Shown here in pieces: positions 59,601 to 64,000 of a stretch of 64,000 nucleotides of DNA (positions are counted from its first letter, which is position 1; every line of letters begins with the position of its first letter). Under the pieces are notes generated by a model. The model was not told where the DNA came from. It did not search any database and was given only the letters and a program-made list of their open reading frames with translations. Origin of the DNA: Oscheius onirici (lineage: Eukaryota > Nematoda > Chromadorea > Rhabditida > Rhabditidae); NCBI GenBank assembly GCA_932521025.1, contig OW051471.1, forward strand, positions 434,001-498,000. The letters are read 5' to 3'. Made by a program: the position numbers and the translations under genes.

Positions 59601-62585
59601 ACGTCGCCTTGACACCCGTCTAGAAGAAGCAGGACATCCTGCAACTCGTCAATAATGCTCAGCCTTCGGATCGGAACGTTAAACTGCCGAACCCTCAGAA
59701 CTGATGCCCGATTGGTCGAACTAGAAAGCGGTCTGGAAAACATCCCATTCGATGTCATCGGCCTCTCCGAAGTGAAAAGGCAAGGAATTTACTCGCTGTC
59801 ACTTCAAAACTCTGGTCACTGGCACTCTGGCACTCAGGTCAAGTTGGTTTCTTGGTCAATAGGAGATGATCCAACTGCTCATCCTTCCATGCCAGTTCGA
59901 GCCGAGTAGCAGTTCTCCATGTACAAACCGAAGCCGGAAGCATTGTGCAAGTATATGGTCCCACAACTGCTAGCAGCGATGATGGCTACGAAACCTTTCT
60001 ATCCAACGTCACTAAAGGTAGACACCGACCAGTACGTCGTGCTCGGCTTCCGGGGGAGCGCCAGTGTCTCAAGCTGGTGATAGGTGATTGAAATGCTAAA
60101 GTCGGAAGCATAGACGGTGATGAAGTCTTCATCGGAAAACATGGACTCGGTCAACGAAACGAGAGAGGTCAAACATTGGTGGATTTCTGTTCCGAAAACG
60201 AACTGTACATCATAAACACCAGATTCCAAAAAAGGCCCTCACGAAAGTGGACTTGGCAATCGCCTAATATGGAGAGCAAAAATGCTATCGACCATATCCT
60301 ATGCCCAAATCCAAAAGTTTTCACTGATGTGGATATAATTGGACGGCTTCAGTTTTCCAGCGATCATCGTCTTCTACTAGGAAAGATCAAATTGCCTACG
60401 AAAAGGTTCCACCGAACGCGACCTCAACAACACAAGACGAAGCTCAGCAGACCACTTTTTCGATACGCAGCTGAAAACAAACAGGAAAAAATTGACTTTT
60501 GAACAGACTATACTCGTTTTGCTTTTGTAAATCACATTGAAAATTTTATTGTTCCGTCTTGAAGCTTAAGCATATTTTAGAGCGCATCTATAATTGTCCA
60601 GTCTTGTCTTTGCACAGACGTTGCACACAACATAGTAAAAAACCACCAACCTGAAGACAGATATACTGCCAACTGGATACCGTAGCCTTGTCTCCAATCC
60701 AGTGATGAGCCAGTTCGTGTGCCACGACATACATTAATCTTGCGTCATCTCCCTTAGTCGCTAACAGCTCCGAAATCAAGATGTGTCCCCAGTTTTCCAT
60801 ACCGCCGTCGTAGCCGGGGACCATAATAAGGTCAATCTGGGATTTTTGGTTCACTTTTCACCCAAATTGAACAAAAAACCTTGTTCAGGAGAAGAGGAGT
60901 CTGCATCATATTGTCCAGCAGCTCCATTGATGCCAAAGCAATGTCCAGAACTCGGAGTGCAGAAGTTTTGTCTCGGGCATGGACTCGGAGAGTCACACCG
61001 AAACTGGTCTGGCGGGAGAGCTGGAAATTTGAATGCCACAAAGTCTTACGATTGTAGACTTCGAACCTAGTGAAACTTTATCAATACTCTAAATAGTATG
61101 TATTTTTGAGTACGTTTTGAAATATGAAGTTGAATTTGTGAGTCGTGGCTATTCGAGGCCGTACATACAAATCAATTTTTTTTGCCACAATTCATGCCGT
61201 ACATACAGAATCACACGAAAGAAAGCATTCCTGGTTATCACTAAAAGGTGGAGCGAAACAGAAACTACAATAGTCTAATATGGACGAGCCAATCTCGTTT
61301 GTATATCATTGTCTTTCGTACACCACGCCGCCACCAACGGTTCTCTGGATCATGGCTTCTGTTTACTAACCGCATGAAACCAAATTTATTACGTGTGGAA
61401 AAAATAAATGGCCCCCCTTCTAAAATTTTTGTTTTTAATCCAAATGCCCTCAAAGTTTGGCTGGAAGGCCCCTTCCATCACGAATTTCGAGAAGCAAACC
61501 ACTTTTTGGGTGAAAGCAAGTCCGTACGATGGTATTCCAAGAATAAAAATTTTTGACCAAAAAATTCCATGATACATGGTGTTTTTGGGCCAGAGAAAAA
61601 AAGTTTAGGAGTGAGTGTTTGAGAAAACTTGAGAAAACTTTGAGAAAACTGTTCGATGATTTGGGCTGATATTGTGCAGGACCCACATATGTAATGCATC
61701 TAATAGGCCATAGAACATGTCGATACTTTTTCCTAAAAAAAAGTTATGAGTCCGGCAGTGCCGCGTGGTCGGACCCCAAAAAGTGATAAAATGGACCTAG
61801 CTCCGCCAAAGAAAATGCAAATCGGCTGAAATTTTGTGGGAAGTTGGGCCCTATACTGCCCCCTTCCAGCCAAATTTTGGGGGCTTTTGGATTAAAAACA
61901 AAAATTTTAGAAGGGGGGCCATTTATTCTTTCCACACGTAATAGAAGTAGGAAAGTTAGCACTTTTTCGCAGAATTGTTTTCAACTAATTTTGACACCGC
62001 CGTATTGCATTCCTGGAACGATTTCTGTCTTCATACTTGGGCGGCTCGGGTCGTCGACCTTTTCGAGCCAAAAGCTCGACGAGATACGGTTCGGCTCCAC
62101 GTGTCGACGGTCTAGCTGAGCTGAGGACTAATGGGAAAAATTCCAGTATTCTACCGTTATTTTCATTTTTAGTTTGTAACTAACTCATTATGCGAGTCAT
62201 GGCTCAAATTTTTTTTTGCCGGAAAAAAAATCGATGATCCAGCCGGTTCCGTTCGTGCCCAAGTATAATGCAAATCATGTAACAAGGATGTGCCTTTCAC
62301 CGTGGTTATGTCAAAGTTTCAAAACACAAAAAAGGTTGAACGAATTGCCTTGATTTTGATGCCAAATTTGTTATTTCTTCAAAGTACATCCCTTACTAAT
62401 CGTAGTCCCGCAAAAAAAAATATTTTGGGACATAAGACGGAAGTGTGTACGCACTCGTAAAGTGCAAATAATGGAAAACTGACCTGTAAGTAGGCTTCAT
62501 CCGGCATGACCGAAAAGGCCAACAAATACGTGGGAAGCTTTGGAGTAGCTGAGAAGACCGTTTGCTGCCAGGCAGAGTCAACAAT
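56634..62585 (-). CDS. M1-family zinc aminopeptidase (aminopeptidase N-like), 5' exons missing
   Basis: Minus-strand exons: 62585-62484, 61020-60880, 60836-60651, 59285-59118, 58132-58044, 57173-57080 and 57011-56634; phases join throughout. The protein shows the M1 order: a pre-catalytic segment (TPKLPTYLLAFSV), the substrate motif GGMENWG (usually GAMEN), the zinc site HELAHHW followed after 18 residues by a Glu (HEXXH-18-E intact, CLQEDLTDYV in place of LNEGFA), the SHCYLKGVVHLQAM helix, and ERAP1-C-like sequence (NFASFYRVNYDEPTWEAIFS). M1 enzymes remove N-terminal residues from peptides, usually at the cell surface. The N-terminal exons should lie beyond 64000. The frame after the donor at 56634 (GATGTG|GTGAGT) is unresolved, so the end of the C-terminal domain is not established. 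The Gly-to-Asp change after the third zinc ligand is unusual. Confidence 0.88.
57174..58043. other. M1 gene intron, 870 bp
   Basis: No domain, splice-supported exon or distinct repeat recognised. The frame at 57711-57971 lacks support. Confidence 0.4.
59500..60505 (+). mobile_element. RTE-type LINE fragment (endonuclease) in an M1 intron
   Basis: The plus strand encodes a broken apurinic-type endonuclease: RIGTLNCRTLRTDARL and DVIGLSEVKRQG (59655-59780), then VQVYGPTTASSDDGYETF, GD-stop-NAKVG (the usual GDFNAKVG interrupted by TGA at about 60086), and IDHILCPNPK with SSDHRLLLGKIKL (60290-60395). Stops and frame changes show it is dead. It lies antisense in the intron between the M1 exons at 60651 and 59285. 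No reverse transcriptase follows, so it is a truncated piece. Confidence 0.75.
61387..61943. mobile_element. 557-bp palindromic element in M1 intron
   Basis: Ends TATTACGTGTGGAA and its inverse (TTCCACACGTAATA-like). Both arms carry AATGGCCCCCCTTCTAAAAT and TTTTTAATCCAAA. Non-coding; boundaries approximate. Confidence 0.6.
62033..62267. mobile_element. TACTTGGGC-ended element, copy 3
   Basis: Ends ATACTTGGGCGGCTCGG and TTCGTGCCCAAGTATA; more diverged than 53378-54000. It lies in the intron upstream of M1 exon 61020. Confidence 0.55.
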
Positions 62586-63350
62586 CTGAACTTTTTTCCC
62601 TTTTTTTCGTGAGGATTTTATCGATGTCAGGATCGCTATGAAAGCGACTCGTGAAATTCTAGTTATTTTTATACAGTTCATGTCGTTCTGCAGTACCTCA
62701 CAGTCTTGTCGTCCAAATGTAAATGTCTCTTGGAACAAATTATTTTTGAAATGAATATCGAACCCCAGAATTGTTTCATCTCTTCTGTACCTGATAGTCA
62801 ACAACTTCGTTCAATTAGTGGACGCTTCTTTTCAGGCGAACACCTATCCTTAGTGTTTTATGCACTTTTTACTACCTTGACTACGTCAAAATACGATTCT
62901 GAGGGCGACTGCTTTATCAAAATTTCGCGAGGAATCCGGCTACCATGTCCTTTTCCCCCAATAATCCCCTTTACACTGTTTTCAAGCTCCCCTCCGGTTT
63001 AGTACTGTGAAGCCGCAGGAAAAAAAAGTTATGTCCTGTCGAGGAAAAAAAAGTTTTGCACCCCTAACGTTTTGAACTAAGGGAAAAGTTGGAAAAATTT
63101 TATTACTTGTAGGGGTACAAAATGGGGTACGACGTCGTGAGACGACGAAGTCGGTTTTAATCAATTTGTTTCGTGTGTTTCAAACCCGAAGAAAAGCTTG
63201 GAATACTCGAGCGAAAACGACGCAGTGGCAATTTTTACACATGCTCATTTTTTCGGCTCAAATGTTTCAATAGGTACTTACAATACGCGGAGTCACTGAT
63301 TATTGTTCATTCGATATTTCTTGTTATTTCGAGACCCATCCCTTGTCATA
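62586..63350. other. Intron sequence upstream of the first visible M1 exon
   Basis: 62590-62790 is the parent of the duplicated block at 6229-6480. No further M1 exon was recognised up to the window end. Confidence 0.4.
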
Positions 63351-63909
63351 TATTAGGTCGCCGGATAAGTGTTTGCCTTTTGCTCATAACTTTTTCCAGA
63401 TTCATTCAAATCGAGTGATCTTTTTTTTTAAATGTAGGTCTAGCCGAGGCCGAATTAATAGGCTATATACGAGCCCTGGAAAGCTCATCGCCTGAGTACA
63501 GTGATCGGTCAAAGTTTCGATCAAAACACAATTTTGCCCTCTTCAGGGTTGCATCCTACAAAAAAGTTGTCAACTATAATAATTTTTTTCTCGGCAAGAC
63601 GAGTATTTTGGTTTTTTTTTGAAAAACGATTTTCGACTTTGGGAACACCCTTAAACTGAAAATGTCCGGATGGCGCAGTGGTTTCTGGAAACTTATACTA
63701 CTGGAGAGGTCGGGGGTTCGGATCCATCTCTCGTAAATCCGTTTTTTCTTTGACCGATCACTGTACTCAGGCGATGAGCTTTCCAGGGCTCGTATATAGC
63801 CTATTAATTCGGCCTCAGCTAGACCTACATTTAAAAAAAGATCACTCGATTTGGATGAATCTGGAAAAAGTAATGAGAAAAAGGAAAACATTTATCCGGC
63901 GACCTAATA
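63351..63909. mobile_element. 559-bp mariner-type palindromic MITE with tRNA-like centre
   Basis: Ends TATTAGGTCGCCGGATAAGT and TTATCCGGCGACCTAATA, typical of mariner-family termini including the TA. Arms contain GAGGCCGAATTAATAGGC and its inverse. The centre (63663-63736) carries TGGCGCAGTGG and GGTTCGGATCC, tRNA A- and B-box-like. Relatives: 8058-8220 and 43669-43990. Confidence 0.75.
63663..63736 (+). pseudogene. tRNA-like relic inside the MITE
   Basis: A box TGGCGCAGTGG at 63671-63681 and B box GGTTCGGATCC at 63715-63725 have correct spacing, but the acceptor and anticodon stems do not pair well. Not a functional tRNA by eye. Confidence 0.45.
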
Positions 63910-64000
63910 CATCAGACATTACATTAAACTAGAAAATTCAATTTCACAGAAAATTAATGCGTAAACTTGTATCCTGACACCAGACAGTCCTTTAAATCCA

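Overview
This is a eukaryotic nuclear window, AT-rich, gene-poor and full of repeats. It most likely comes from a rhabditid-type nematode. Supporting signs are tiny introns (about 40 and 52 bp) next to long ones, TTTCAG-type acceptors placed directly in front of start codons (as in spliced-leader trans-splicing), many short palindromic elements of the kind common in Caenorhabditis, and an eps-8 orthologue with two possible C-termini. Species assignment is inference; nothing in the window names it.

Five loci have real coding evidence, that is, spliced exons whose phases join. (1) 1-5184, minus: a secreted protein with a signal peptide and at least three MAM-like modules, running off the left edge. 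(2) 20388-21383, plus: a complete five-exon gene for a 186-residue single-pass membrane protein with a Lys-rich tail. (3) 37466-52675, plus: EPS8, with PTB, SH3, Gln-rich and C-terminal effector/SAM-like regions; the first exon was not found. (4) 55531-56424, minus: unassigned coding exons followed by a stop and an in-frame RGG-rich extension. (5) 56634-62585, minus: an M1-family zinc aminopeptidase with intact GGMENWG and HELAH-18-E; its 5' exons lie beyond the right edge. Rearranged copies of its exons lie at 6.2-8.6 kb.

Most of the rest is mobile DNA. It includes a 1.27-kb Mutator-like element with a perfect 10-bp target duplication; a 1.7-kb pogo/Tigger-like element with a broken transposase; RTE-type LINE remnants; a SINE whose empty site is visible elsewhere in the window; two copies of a 2-kb repeat, one carrying a mariner-type palindrome that the other lacks; five copies of a TTAA-flanked 450-bp palindrome; hAT-like TACTTGGGC elements; a palindrome family with 9-bp duplications; tRNA-like promoter relics; and at least seven long G/C homopolymers.

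The genes do not form a pathway. EPS8 acts on actin in the cytoplasm, while the MAM protein and the aminopeptidase would act outside the cell or at its surface. The most interesting observations are the alternative end of EPS8, the RGG-rich frame after a stop, the shuffled aminopeptidase exons, and the several insertions whose unoccupied sites can be read in the same window.
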